Source of the DNA: Bdellovibrionales bacterium
GTDB lineage: Bacteria; Bdellovibrionota; UBA1018; CAIMNF01
DNA length: 64,000 bases
Assembly: GCA_947502835.1 (NCBI GenBank)
Contig: CANNBJ010000003.1
Location: 372,001-436,000 of the forward strand
Direction of reading: 5' to 3'
Shown here: positions 41,596-50,431 of the stretch, in pieces
Position numbering within the stretch: the first letter of the stretch is position 1
How the letters are laid out: every line of letters starts with the position of its first letter
Made by a program: the position numbers and the translations under genes
Notes under the pieces: generated by a model
What the model was told of the DNA's origin: nothing
Seen by the model: only the letters and a program-made list of their open reading frames with translations
Database searches by the model: none

Positions 41596-41624
41596 TTGAT
41601 TTATTAAACAATGCTTGTTACAAC
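41596..41624 (+). promoter_or_regulatory. Sigma-70-type promoter for the secreted repeat protein gene
   Basis: TTGATT (41596-41601) and TACAAC (41619-41624) with a 17-base spacer, 29 bases ahead of the ATG at 41653, and GGTGGAGGA as ribosome site. It would drive the two-gene unit 41653-44363. Confidence 0.5.
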
Positions 41625-41652
41625 TCAGCCCGTTCGGGTGGAGGACACACGC

Positions 41653-42669
41653 ATGACTCGATTCACTTCCCTCTTCATTCTTCTTACGGCAGCATTCTCG
41701 ATCTTTGATGCCCGCGCCCAGGAGCTCGAGACCTTCCAGGACGCCTTTGTGGATCCGCATCCCTACCAGTCCCAGAGTTTCTTCCGGTTGGGCGAGAGTT
41801 CACTGGATGCCGGGTTGATCCAAGTGGTGCTTCCCAAAGCTGTGCCGGAATACCGTTTCTGGTTGGCCGGGGATCCGGATCAGCAGGTCCGGCAAAATGC
41901 GATGCTTGCGTTTGACAAGAGAAATCCCCTTCCTGCCACCGAGTTTGCAGGAAGCAATTACATTTTCACCAAGGGCGGCTACCTCTCCACGCTGACCGCA
42001 GATGGATATCTTGTGTACAAGGGAAAAGTTGCCTTTCGGCCGGCTGTTTCTGGCGGGGTGTGGTTTGTTGTGGAAGGAACCCGCGAGCTGTATGCGGTCG
42101 ATTCCTATGGATTCTATGTCAATACCGGCATCCGTGTGGGAGCGGTTCGAGTTGCGGGAGGCAATTATCTCATCGATTCCTCGGGACTCCTGATCACGAT
42201 CAAGTCGGCCGGAGCGGGCCCCGGTTCTTCGGTCGGGATTGCCACAAAGAAAGAAGGATGGAACTTCTCGAATGTGTCCCGTGCGGGCGGGAGTTATTTT
42301 GTGAAGACTGACGGGACGCTGGTGTCGATTGATTCGAAAACCGGATTTTTTCAGGAGTCCACCCTTGAATCAAGGCCTGTGATCACGGGCGGGAATTATT
42401 TTGTCGGGGAGAATGGTGTTTTCTACTCCCTCACCTTCGAGGGTCGGGTGCTCCGGAATGAGGAGATCCGGGTGGTCGGTCCACCTGTGGTGGTGGGCTA
42501 CAATGTTCTCAAGTTTGAGGACGGGTTGATTGCTGTGGTGGATGTGGAGGGGAAGGTTCACCGGAATCTGATCCGTGTTTCCACGACAGGTGTCAGGGTG
42601 AGAGTGGTGAACACTCTTGACGTCGATCTTGATCCGGCATCATTTTTTGTTCCGAGGATCTTGAATTGA
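41653..42669 (+). CDS. Secreted repeat protein, possible beta-propeller, function unknown
   Basis: 338 residues from ATG 41653; an earlier in-frame ATG at 41611 lacks support. A signal peptide (FTSLFILLTAAFSIFDARAQ) is followed by a ~90-residue domain, then about six repeats of 30-40 residues. Their core pattern is GGNYFV-x3-G-x-L-x2-I (for example AGSNYIFTKGGYLSTL, VAGGNYLIDSSGLLITI, RAGGSYFVKTDGTLVSI, ITGGNYFVGENGVFYSL). Such beta-rich repeats suggest a propeller. The gene lies 14 bases before a transglutaminase-like enzyme and probably shares its mRNA. No family name is recognised. Confidence 0.65.
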   Translation: MTRFTSLFILLTAAFSIFDARAQELETFQDAFVDPHPYQSQSFFRLGESSLDAGLIQVVLPKAVPEYRFWLAGDPDQQVRQNAMLAFDKRNPLPATEFAGSNYIFTKGGYLSTLTADGYLVYKGKVAFRPAVSGGVWFVVEGTRELYAVDSYGFYVNTGIRVGAVRVAGGNYLIDSSGLLITIKSAGAGPGSSVGIATKKEGWNFSNVSRAGGSYFVKTDGTLVSIDSKTGFFQESTLESRPVITGGNYFVGENGVFYSLTFEGRVLRNEEIRVVGPPVVVGYNVLKFEDGLIAVVDVEGKVHRNLIRVSTTGVRVRVVNTLDVDLDPASFFVPRILN

Positions 42670-42683
42670 GAAAGGGCTTCGAC

Positions 42684-44363
42684 ATGATCAAGGTTTTGAT
42701 GATTTTCAGTTGGATGGCATCGGTTCCGGCTCACGCATCCGTGGTGAGCAATATCGAGGAGTCCATGGGGAAATTGCTGGGGCACCCGGCAAAGGTCATG
42801 AATGTCCATGAGTCGAGGACGCTTGGAATCGACAGGGACCGGAGTTCGCGGTTCCATCCATGGAGCGGGAGCTACTGGCCGGACATCCTCGGAGGCATTG
42901 CCAATCATTACAGGGACCACGGGAAGATGGGCAATCAGTTCCTGTTCGCGCTCAGGTATGGTGTGGCCAAGGGTCGGGTTCGGCGGGATTTCAGGAATGT
43001 CTCGAACAATATCCTAAGTTTCAATCAAACGCAGCTTGATCAAAAGCTGGCGCCTTCTGAAAAGTACGACCTCTTGCTCGGGGATCTTGATTTCACCTTC
43101 ACCCGCGCCATCCTCGATGATGTGGATTTCCGGGCCCGCCATTTGAAGCGCTCGAAGATGAAGGACGGCACGGATCGATCCGATGAGGACGAATACGAGG
43201 GCGTCAACAACAACTTCCATTATGCAGATGTCCAATCGAGTTATTCGCGCTTCGACAATGACGTGGTCTATCGCTACTGGAAGCCAAGGAAGGACAGCCT
43301 TTCGTATTGGTTCGGGATTTGCGACGGCTGGTCACCCGCATCCATCTATTTGCCGCGGCCGGTTCATGCGGTGACGGTAACGGGAGCACTCGGGCACAAG
43401 ATCACGTTCTACCCGGATGACCTGAAAGCCTTGGGCTCTTACCTGTTTGCCCGGACGAACAATGATTACATGACCACCATGAATTACGAGTTCGCGGGAC
43501 GGCCATGTGCCGAACATGGCGATCCGAACAGCGACTCTGTTGGATTCGTCAGGGATTTCCGGTGCAATGATGTGGATGCCGGAGTGTGGCACCTTGCTCT
43601 CTTGAACCGCATTGGTGTGGATCGACTCGGACTCATGATGGACATCGACAACAACAAGAAGATCAACAATCATCCGATGGGCTCGTATTCCCTCAAGTAC
43701 TTCAATCCTGCCACCGGCAAGGAGGGAAGCATGAAGGAGTCGATCGCGCCGAGGTTTACCGTTGTGGACGGATATGCGAAGCGGAGAAATCCGAAAGCCG
43801 TTTATCTTCTGGGTGTGAAGTCCACCGTGAACTTCCGGTATTATCAGTGGCCGGAGAACAATCGTGATCGGAATCGCGATGGTTCCGAGTTCGATATTTC
43901 CAAGGAACTGACCTATGTCTATGACCTGGAATTGGATGAGGCGGGGAACATTCTCGGAGGAGAATGGGGAGACCGCTCGCAGGAATCCGATCTTGATTCG
44001 GTCGCCTATTCGGATCAGCCGGATTTCATCTGGATGGCGCCCCCGGGTTTGCTCCCGTATTCCGAGCAATCGGTGTACACCAGCATGGGCACTCCGATCG
44101 ATCCCTCCAATCCAAGGCCTTTTGGAAATATGAAATGGGCTTGGGACGGGAAGAGTCCGCTTCCGGATGATTGGATGCGTGCAGCCAAATCGGATGCCAT
44201 GTGGAGAGAGCCGGTTCCGGGAGTCATGGTGGAAGTGGAAGGGGAGTCAAGTCCCCAGGTCATGCCGGTCGAGGCTCGAGACTCGCTCATGAAGTCAGCG
44301 CAGCCGCTCTCAAACATTGTGTACTATCTGTTCGATCAGGCCCGGACCCTGGAACAGAAATAA
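42684..44363 (+). CDS. Secreted transglutaminase-elicitor-like protein
   Basis: 559 residues from ATG 42684, with signal peptide MIKVLMIFSWMASVPAHA. Three motifs match the transglutaminase elicitor family (first known from Phytophthora, also in bacteria): WFGICDGWSPASI with candidate nucleophile Cys213, WHLALLNRIG with His303, and LGLMMDIDNNKKINNHPMGSY with Asp320. An HPWSGSYWPDILGGIA segment near residue 55 also fits the family. The enzymes cross-link or hydrolyse protein glutamines. The protein would be exported; the T2SS encoded nearby is a possible route, but this is inference. A TTG start at 42666 is possible but unlikely. Confidence 0.68.
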   Translation: MIKVLMIFSWMASVPAHASVVSNIEESMGKLLGHPAKVMNVHESRTLGIDRDRSSRFHPWSGSYWPDILGGIANHYRDHGKMGNQFLFALRYGVAKGRVRRDFRNVSNNILSFNQTQLDQKLAPSEKYDLLLGDLDFTFTRAILDDVDFRARHLKRSKMKDGTDRSDEDEYEGVNNNFHYADVQSSYSRFDNDVVYRYWKPRKDSLSYWFGICDGWSPASIYLPRPVHAVTVTGALGHKITFYPDDLKALGSYLFARTNNDYMTTMNYEFAGRPCAEHGDPNSDSVGFVRDFRCNDVDAGVWHLALLNRIGVDRLGLMMDIDNNKKINNHPMGSYSLKYFNPATGKEGSMKESIAPRFTVVDGYAKRRNPKAVYLLGVKSTVNFRYYQWPENNRDRNRDGSEFDISKELTYVYDLELDEAGNILGGEWGDRSQESDLDSVAYSDQPDFIWMAPPGLLPYSEQSVYTSMGTPIDPSNPRPFGNMKWAWDGKSPLPDDWMRAAKSDAMWREPVPGVMVEVEGESSPQVMPVEARDSLMKSAQPLSNIVYYLFDQARTLEQK

Positions 44364-44376
44364 ACGAAGCTCACGT

Positions 44377-45297
44377 TCAGATTGACCACTCGAGCATTCG
44401 GGTGAGGGCGAGATTTGCTTTCTCCCTCACTTCGCTTGGAACCGTAACCTCGGGGCCCTCTGCTTCAAGGCAGCGTGCGAGGGATTCCAAGGTGTTCAGT
44501 TTCATGAAGGGACACTCATTGCAGGCGCAGTTCTGGGTGGGTGGGGCGGGAATCAGGTTTTTTCCTGGTGCTCGCTTTTTCATCTGGTGAAGGATTCCGG
44601 CTTCGGTTGCCACGATGAAGGTCGGGTCCGGACTCTCGATGACATGCTTCAAAAGCTGACTTGTGCTCCCCGTGAAGTCGGAAAGGCGGAGGATGGATTC
44701 CTCGCATTCGGGATGGGCGATCAGGCGTGCGCCCGGGTGTCCGGTTTTCAGGTCAATGATTTTACGCTCGGAGAATGTCTCGTGCACGATGCAGCTCCCG
44801 GGCCAGAGGGTCATTTCCCTCCCTGTCTTTTCCATCACCCAGCGTCCGAGGTTGCGATCGGGAGCGAACAGAATCGGACGGTCTTTGGGTGCCTTCTCCA
44901 CGATTTTGATCGCGTTTGACGAAGTGCAAATCACATCACTCATGGCTTTGATTTCGGCAGAGCAATTGATGTAGCTGATGATGAAGTGATCCGGGTTTGC
45001 CTCCTTGAAGGCACGGAACCGTGCAGGGGGGCAGGAGTCGGAGAGCGAGCACCCGGCTCTCAGGTCCGGAAGCACCACCTTTCGACCGGGATTCAGGATC
45101 TTTGCACCTTCGGCCATGAAATGTACCCCGGCAAAGCAGATCAGATCCGCTGTGGAGCGTTGGGCGGCACGCGCAAGTTCGAGGCTGTCACCGATGAAGT
45201 CGGCCACGTCCTGGATCTCCGATTCCTGATAGTAGTGGGCCAGAATCACCGCATTTTTCTCGCGCTTCAGGCGATTGATTTTTTCAAAAAGATCCAT
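44377..45297 (-). CDS. nadA: Quinolinate synthase NadA
   Basis: 306 residues. It opens with [26 protein letters not shown], the dihydroxyacetone-phosphate binding pattern. Conserved Cys residues for the [4Fe-4S] cluster occur in [21 protein letters not shown], the [10 protein letters not shown] segment and [18 protein letters not shown]. The enzyme condenses iminoaspartate with dihydroxyacetone phosphate to quinolinate in de novo NAD synthesis. nadB and nadC are not in the window. It ends 13 bases from the convergent transglutaminase-like gene and is divergent from the ABC importer, with 58 bases between. Confidence 0.97.
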   Translation of the reverse strand: MDLFEKINRLKREKNAVILAHYYQESEIQDVADFIGDSLELARAAQRSTADLICFAGVHFMAEGAKILNPGRKVVLPDLRAGCSLSDSCPPARFRAFKEANPDHFIISYINCSAEIKAMSDVICTSSNAIKIVEKAPKDRPILFAPDRNLGRWVMEKTGREMTLWPGSCIVHETFSERKIIDLKTGHPGARLIAHPECEESILRLSDFTGSTSQLLKHVIESPDPTFIVATEAGILHQMKKRAPGKNLIPAPPTQNCACNECPFMKLNTLESLARCLEAEGPEVTVPSEVREKANLALTRMLEWSI

Positions 45298-45355
45298 GAC
45301 TTGATTTGGTATTTCAGGGTTGCAAGTCAGTCAAGCCATCGTTAACCTCGGCCCC

Positions 45356-46360
45356 ATGAAATGGCTTTTCCTCTGCCTTGCCGCAGCCGGCTTGACTCTC
45401 GCAGGGTGTACGCGGTCCAAAGACGCGGGGCCCTCGCTCGGGATTCTCAGCTATTCGAGTCTCGGTTCCTCGGGAGGCTTTCTTCCCGGGGTCGCGGAGC
45501 GGTTTAAACAGCAGAGCGGGTGTTCGCTTCGCCTCGAAAGCACTCTTGGAGCCACCCAGATGGTTTCGCTGCTTTCGGATCGTGGACTCAGGGGCACGAT
45601 TGATGTGGTGATGGGGGTGGATGAGCTTCTGCAAGAGCGCTTGAAGGGGGAGTGGGTGCAGGATGAATTTCCCGAACTCAAGCTTCGGGAGAGCCTTCTT
45701 CCCTTGCTCTCGGATCGGGTTCGTCCCGGCTGGATTCCGATTGATTACGGAGCCCTGACCTTCATCTATCGGAAGTCCGCGTGGAAAGGCGTGGTCCCGC
45801 CCAGGGCTCTTCGTGATCTCCTCAGGCCTGAGTTCCGGAAAAAGTTCATTCTCCAGGACCCGAGGGCCTCCTCGCCCGGGATGCTTTTCTTTTTGTTTTC
45901 GCAGGATTCCTTGAAGATTCCGGAGTTGCGAAACTCCTGGCTCACCCTTGCACCGAGCTGGGACTCAAGCTACCAGATGTTCCTCTCCGGAGATGCGCCG
46001 ATGGTTTGGAGTTACCTGTCTTCGCTTGCCTATCATGCGTCCAAAGGGGAGGGCGATGAGTATGGAGCGGTGATGTTCGAAGAAGGACTCCCTCTGCAAG
46101 TGGAGGGAATGGGGATCGTGAGACAGGAGCGGGTCAATCCCTGTGTGCGGAAGTGGATCGAGTTCATGATGGATCCACAAGTGCTTCGGGAAATTGCTGA
46201 AAAGCAGTGGATGTGGCCCGCATTCAAGGGGGTGGTCTTGCCCCGTTTCTTCGATCGTGTTCCCGGAGTGCAAAAATCGGCAAAATTCAGGATGGATGTG
46301 AAGACGCTGGATGACCTGCTCTCCCGGTTCGGGAAGGAGATTCGGGATGGGGATCGCTAA
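45356..46360 (+). CDS. ABC importer substrate-binding lipoprotein (thiamine/iron type)
   Basis: 334 residues from ATG 45356. The signal peptide ends in the lipobox LAGC (GLTLAGCT), so the protein is a lipoprotein. The body has ThiB-like patterns: GTIDVVMGVDELL, RPGWIPIDYGALTFIYRK, QDPRASSPGMLFFLF and a closing NPCVRKWIEFMMDPQV. ThiB binds thiamine and its phosphates; related proteins bind ferric iron. No TPP riboswitch fits in the 58-base upstream gap, so thiamine is only a candidate. The permease gene starts inside its 3' end. Confidence 0.8.
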   Translation: MKWLFLCLAAAGLTLAGCTRSKDAGPSLGILSYSSLGSSGGFLPGVAERFKQQSGCSLRLESTLGATQMVSLLSDRGLRGTIDVVMGVDELLQERLKGEWVQDEFPELKLRESLLPLLSDRVRPGWIPIDYGALTFIYRKSAWKGVVPPRALRDLLRPEFRKKFILQDPRASSPGMLFFLFSQDSLKIPELRNSWLTLAPSWDSSYQMFLSGDAPMVWSYLSSLAYHASKGEGDEYGAVMFEEGLPLQVEGMGIVRQERVNPCVRKWIEFMMDPQVLREIAEKQWMWPAFKGVVLPRFFDRVPGVQKSAKFRMDVKTLDDLLSRFGKEIRDGDR

Positions 46361-47768
46361 GCGCTTTCTTTTTGCCATTCCTGCTCTTGCTCTTCTCGCC
46401 TATGTTGTGACGGGAGTGATGTCGCTGGTGTTCTCGGAAGGGGTTCGCCTCCAGAGAGTGGGGGAGCATCTCGCGGACCCTGAGCTTTGGTACACGGTGG
46501 GCCTCACCCTCAAGGTTTCGTTCCTTGCCCTGTTTCTTTCCTGGGTTTTTGCGTGGTTGGTTCTCGTTGTCTTGAAGGGGCGCGGAATTGCGGTGTTCCG
46601 TTTTTTCTCGGTTTTGCCGGGGATGGCCTACGCACTGTTCGTGCTTCTTGTCCTTCGGGCGGTCGGAGCGGAGTCGCCGTACTCGATGGGTTCTGTTTTG
46701 ATCGCATGGGTTCTGGCGGGAACATTGTATCTATGCTCGGGGATTTCCGAGGGAATCCGTGATCTCGGTCCGCGCGGCAAAGAGGCGCTCAGGACCTTGG
46801 GGGCAGGACCGGTGCGCGCGTTCTTCCATCATGAATTTTCGGGCACAAGGCCTTTGCAAGGGGCACTGCTGCTGCAGCAGTTGTGGTTTTTTCTCACGAG
46901 TTTTTCGCTTGTGATGATTCTGGGCGGTGGACCACCCTCGGAGACCCTGGAGGTGGCCATTTACTCCGCCATGAGACTCGGGCAATCGGATGTTTCAAAG
47001 GCGGTTGCGTTGAGTCTCGTGCAGGCGTTGATCCTGATTCTTCTGAGATTCAGCTTGAACCGGCTCGGCTCTGCGAAGCCTGCGCGGGGGATTTCCGAGG
47101 GGTTCGGGGAATCCGGAAAGAAACGCAGTTCCCTGGGAATTTCCGTGGTGATCCTTTTTTGTTTGGGCGGCCTGGTGTTTCTGGGTCCGAAGGTCGGAGA
47201 CGCCCGAGCCTATCTCCGCCCGCTGTTCGTGACTCTTGCCCTCGGGGCATCGGTGTTGGGGGCGACCCTCCTGTTCTCGATCTCGTCGTATGTTTCAGGA
47301 ATCAGGTTTGCCAGTGTGATTGGCTCCTGGTGTTCCCCGCTTTTTCTCTCCCTTGCCCTTTGGAGTTTTTCGGGATTCCTGATTTCCCCTTTTGTGAATG
47401 TGGCCCTGATCCAAACCCTGTTTTTCGCACCCTGGTTTTCACAAATCGTTTTTCCCCTTCTGGATCGTGCCCAGCGCTCTGAAATGGAGGCGGCGCGGGT
47501 GTTGGGTGCCGGGAGGATTCGGGCTTTTTTTGAGGTGGAGTGGCCCAGGATCAGGGGCGGGGTGATCCGGGTTCTCGGGCTGGTATTCGCACTTTCGGCA
47601 ACGGAGGTGAGTTCGGTCCTGTTGTTCTCGAGGGGGGATTTCGATACCCTTGCAAGTCATTCCCAGAACCTGTTTTCAAGGTTCAGGATCGAGGAGGCCG
47701 CTTTCGGAGTCATGGCGATGCTCTTGCTTTCTGCGGTTTCACTCGGGCTCGGGGAGAGGCGCGCATGA
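46347..47768 (+). CDS. ABC importer permease, fused two-domain (ThiP-like)
   Basis: 473 residues with about 12 spans in two halves, each with a binding-protein-dependent transport motif. The first half has GPRGKEALRTLGAGPVRAFFHHEF and the second has AQRSEMEAARVLGAGRIRAFFEVEWPRI (the EAA loop that docks on the ATPase). This fused layout is that of ThiP/FbpB permeases. The ATG at 46347 has GGAAGGAG upstream and overlaps the binding-protein gene by 14 bases; the stop overlaps the ATPase gene by ATGA. The substrate follows that of the binding protein. Confidence 0.88.
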   Translation: MGIAKRFLFAIPALALLAYVVTGVMSLVFSEGVRLQRVGEHLADPELWYTVGLTLKVSFLALFLSWVFAWLVLVVLKGRGIAVFRFFSVLPGMAYALFVLLVLRAVGAESPYSMGSVLIAWVLAGTLYLCSGISEGIRDLGPRGKEALRTLGAGPVRAFFHHEFSGTRPLQGALLLQQLWFFLTSFSLVMILGGGPPSETLEVAIYSAMRLGQSDVSKAVALSLVQALILILLRFSLNRLGSAKPARGISEGFGESGKKRSSLGISVVILFCLGGLVFLGPKVGDARAYLRPLFVTLALGASVLGATLLFSISSYVSGIRFASVIGSWCSPLFLSLALWSFSGFLISPFVNVALIQTLFFAPWFSQIVFPLLDRAQRSEMEAARVLGAGRIRAFFEVEWPRIRGGVIRVLGLVFALSATEVSSVLLFSRGDFDTLASHSQNLFSRFRIEEAAFGVMAMLLLSAVSLGLGERRA

Positions 47769-48439
47769 GAGATCTTGAAATCAGGAACTTCAAGGTTCTT
47801 CTGCCCGGGTTCTCCGTCAGTTGTGATGATCTGCGTGTGTGTCCGGGGGAGTGGCTCATGGTGCGAGCACCGAGCGGATACGGGAAGTCCACCCTGTTTC
47901 GCGGGATCTTGGGCCTTGAGTCAACCGAGGGAGAGGTGATCCTCGGGGGAGCGCGGATGACGGAGGTTCCGGTGCATCGAAGGAATTTCGGAGTTGTCTT
48001 TCAGGAACAATTGCTCTTTCCCCATTTGAACGCTTTGGAAAACGCTCTTTTTGGAATTCGTCTTCGGAGGAGCGTCACAGAAAAGGATCGCAGGAGGGCG
48101 CAGGATGCGTTTGCAGAATTGGACCTCTCCCACCGGATGGATGCGCCTCTTCATGAGCTTTCTGGCGGGGAGCGTCAGAGGATCGCACTCATTCGCGCGC
48201 TCCTCTTTGACCCCGATTTACTCTTGATTGACGAGCCTTTCCGGGGAATGGATGATGCCCTGATTTCAAAGAGCAGGGGACTGCTTGAGCGTCACCTTTC
48301 AACGAAATCGGTTCCTGTGATATGGATTACCCATCAAAACGAGTTCGAGCCGCTCCGCGCGAAAGTGCTGATCGGGGGAGAGTTGAATCATGGTCGTCGA
48401 CATTTCCAATACCATCCTGGGCAGTCTCAAGCGGATTAA
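47765..48439 (+). CDS. ABC importer ATP-binding protein (ThiQ-like)
   Basis: 224 residues. Walker A is APSGYGKST, with Ala in place of the usual first Gly. The Q loop is FQEQLLFPHL, the signature LSGGERQR, Walker B LLLIDEPF, and the switch His lies in IWITHQNE. It powers the preceding permease. The start is coupled to the permease stop (ATGA). Its last 50 bases overlap the first ArsA-like gene, whose own GGGGGAG ribosome site lies within it. A longer in-frame start at 47540 reads through the permease and is rejected. Confidence 0.9.
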   Translation: MRDLEIRNFKVLLPGFSVSCDDLRVCPGEWLMVRAPSGYGKSTLFRGILGLESTEGEVILGGARMTEVPVHRRNFGVVFQEQLLFPHLNALENALFGIRLRRSVTEKDRRRAQDAFAELDLSHRMDAPLHELSGGERQRIALIRALLFDPDLLLIDEPFRGMDDALISKSRGLLERHLSTKSVPVIWITHQNEFEPLRAKVLIGGELNHGRRHFQYHPGQSQAD

Positions 48440-49307
48440 CCTGATTTCCGGAAAGGGCGGCACCGGGCGCACCACGCTTGCCGCATCGATCGCACGGGCA
48501 TCCGCAAAACAAGGCAAAAAAACCCTTCTCATCGAGATCGAGGATGATTCGGGCTGGGACTCGGCACTGGCGAGGAATTTCGGGCTGAAGCATTTCAAGA
48601 TCGAAGCCGAGCCGCTTGAGGCGAATTTGTTCGGGTTGTGTCTCTCGGCCGAGACCGGACAAGAGAAATTCCTCACTTCGTTTCTGAAGGTCCATGCGCT
48701 CAGTCAGATGATCATGGGAAATCAGGGCGTGAAGTGGTTTCTCGAGGGTGCTCCGGCATTTCGTGAAATGGGGTATTTCTACCACCTGCTATTGCAGATG
48801 CGGGGGGATTATGACCGGATCATCATGGATATGCCCGCAACAGGCCACTTCATCGGGCTTGCAAGGTTGCCGAATCTGCTTTTGAAAATGATTCCCTTCG
48901 GACCAATTGCGGATCGAATGAAGGAGGGGCAGCGCTATCTGTACGACGAGGAGATGACCTCTGTTTTCATTGCCACCCTTCCGCAGACGCTCCCGATCAG
49001 CGAGGCCATCGAGCTCAGGGCCGAGATTTCAAAGGAATCCTTGCCGCTCGGGGGATTCATCCTGAATCGCGCACCGTTCAATCCCTTCACGGAAGCCGAG
49101 GAACAGATTCTTTTTTCCCTGAGCCAAAAGAGCAAGACGCAAAACCTGATGGTTGAAATCGAGAGGATCCGGAGATTCCGCGAGGCTCGCAACCGTTTGG
49201 AGCAGGAGATGAAAGGGATTTCGGGTGCCCGGCTCTTTGTCGCACCCGAGGTGTTCCAGCCGGAAACTGAAACGGAGTTCGGATATCGGATCCGGGTACA
49301 GGCATGA
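48390..49307 (+). CDS. ArsA/Get3-like ATPase A with Arg in place of the P-loop Lys
   Basis: 305 residues. The deviant Walker A loop reads SGKGGTGRTT: signature Lys22 is present, but the catalytic P-loop position is Arg27 (CGC at 48468-48470). Further ArsA-like elements are LLIEIEDDSG in the switch I position and IIMDMPATGHFIGL, close to the DTAPTGH switch II motif. No C-terminal membrane span is seen. ArsA-type ATPases dimerise around ATP and may ferry membrane or tail-anchored proteins or metals. The next gene overlaps it by 4 bases and encodes a related ATPase, so a heterodimer is likely. Confidence 0.85.
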   Translation: MVVDISNTILGSLKRINLISGKGGTGRTTLAASIARASAKQGKKTLLIEIEDDSGWDSALARNFGLKHFKIEAEPLEANLFGLCLSAETGQEKFLTSFLKVHALSQMIMGNQGVKWFLEGAPAFREMGYFYHLLLQMRGDYDRIIMDMPATGHFIGLARLPNLLLKMIPFGPIADRMKEGQRYLYDEEMTSVFIATLPQTLPISEAIELRAEISKESLPLGGFILNRAPFNPFTEAEEQILFSLSQKSKTQNLMVEIERIRRFREARNRLEQEMKGISGARLFVAPEVFQPETETEFGYRIRVQA

Positions 49308-50386
49308 CGGGGCCGCTCTCGGAGCTCATTCGATCCAAGCGCTGCATCCTTGTCTGCGGCGGAGGCGGGGTCGGGAAAACAACAATTTCAGCGAGCCTTG
49401 CGATTGCCGCGGCCCGAATCCGCTCGCGTGTCCTTGTGTTGACCATTGATCCATCCCACCGTCTGCTCCAGGCATTCGGGTATCCGGACGCACTTCTGCA
49501 TTCCGGGGGCGAACCGCTTGAGTTGTCTTCCGCGGTGAAAGAGGCCTTGCAGGTTCCCGCATCTGCCGGTCTGTCAATTGCGGTGCTGAATCCTAGGTAT
49601 GTCATCGACGGGATCGTCGATCAAACTCTGAGCCCGTCAAAAGCGGGGAATCTCCGGAAAACTGTTTTGTACCGGGAGATGACCCAGATGATCCACGGTC
49701 TTCAGGAATACACGGCGTATGAATGGGTGACCCGGATGATCTCCGAGGATCGCTACGATCTGATCGTCCTTGACACGCCTCCTGCGTTTCATGCGAAAGA
49801 GTTTTTCAATGCTCCCGGGAAAATCAGGAATCTGATGGAAAGCCGGGTGTTCCAGATTTTTCTTCCCAAAACGGGCTCGTGGTTCAGGTCGATGATTTCC
49901 TTTTCCTGGATCGAAAAACTTCTGGGAGAGGGTTTGTTCCGGGAGAGTGTGCTTTTTTTCGAAACTTTTTTCTCCCTGCGCGACCGCATTCTTGCCCGTT
50001 GTCAGGATCTTGCGGCGTTTTTCAAGAGTGAAACCGTGGGCGTGGTGGCGGTGGGCACACCCGAATTGGCAGCGACGCATGAGCTGGAGGGGCTTGCGGG
50101 GTTCTTGCGCGAGAAAAAGATTCCCCTTCGGGCCATTGTCATCAATCAAGTGGAAATGCCGGATGTGGGCCGTTGGGAGGAAGAGGTTCCACCGGAGTTG
50201 CCTTCCGGATTTCCGGACAAGCTGAAGCAGCTTGCCGAGCACCATCAGGCGCGTTCGGAGCGGAGTCTTGCGGTGCTGGAGCGGCTGAGACAGGGCTATT
50301 CGGGTCTTCCTGTGGTGGCAGTTCCGATGTCCTATTCCGCGGACGGGTTTGTGATCCTTCGAAATAATTCCATTACACTGATTTAA
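49304..50386 (+). CDS. ArsA/Get3-like ATPase B without the signature Lys
   Basis: 360 residues. The P-loop reads CGGGGVGKTT: catalytic Lys25 is kept, but the signature Lys of the GKGGVGKT motif is Gly20. The switch I region is VLTIDPSHRLLQAFG, as in ArsA/Get3 (DPAHSLSD), and the switch II region is VLDTPPAFHAKEF. A hydrophobic helical region follows (about residues 170-250, with SWFRSMISFSWIEKLLG), in the place where ArsA and Get3 bind their cargo. The loss is complementary to that in the upstream gene product. It ends the importer/ATPase operon. Paired ArsA-like proteins such as mycobacterial Rv3679/Rv3680 are a precedent. Confidence 0.87.
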   Translation: MTGPLSELIRSKRCILVCGGGGVGKTTISASLAIAAARIRSRVLVLTIDPSHRLLQAFGYPDALLHSGGEPLELSSAVKEALQVPASAGLSIAVLNPRYVIDGIVDQTLSPSKAGNLRKTVLYREMTQMIHGLQEYTAYEWVTRMISEDRYDLIVLDTPPAFHAKEFFNAPGKIRNLMESRVFQIFLPKTGSWFRSMISFSWIEKLLGEGLFRESVLFFETFFSLRDRILARCQDLAAFFKSETVGVVAVGTPELAATHELEGLAGFLREKKIPLRAIVINQVEMPDVGRWEEEVPPELPSGFPDKLKQLAEHHQARSERSLAVLERLRQGYSGLPVVAVPMSYSADGFVILRNNSITLI

Positions 50387-50431
50387 TTTAATTTGCTTGC
50401 AGTGCGTCTCCGGCTCTGGTACTTGACTCGC

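Noticed and set aside
45298-45355. Possible TPP riboswitch ahead of the ThiB-like gene
   Set aside because: Only 58 bases separate it from nadA, and no TPP-box sequence is present.
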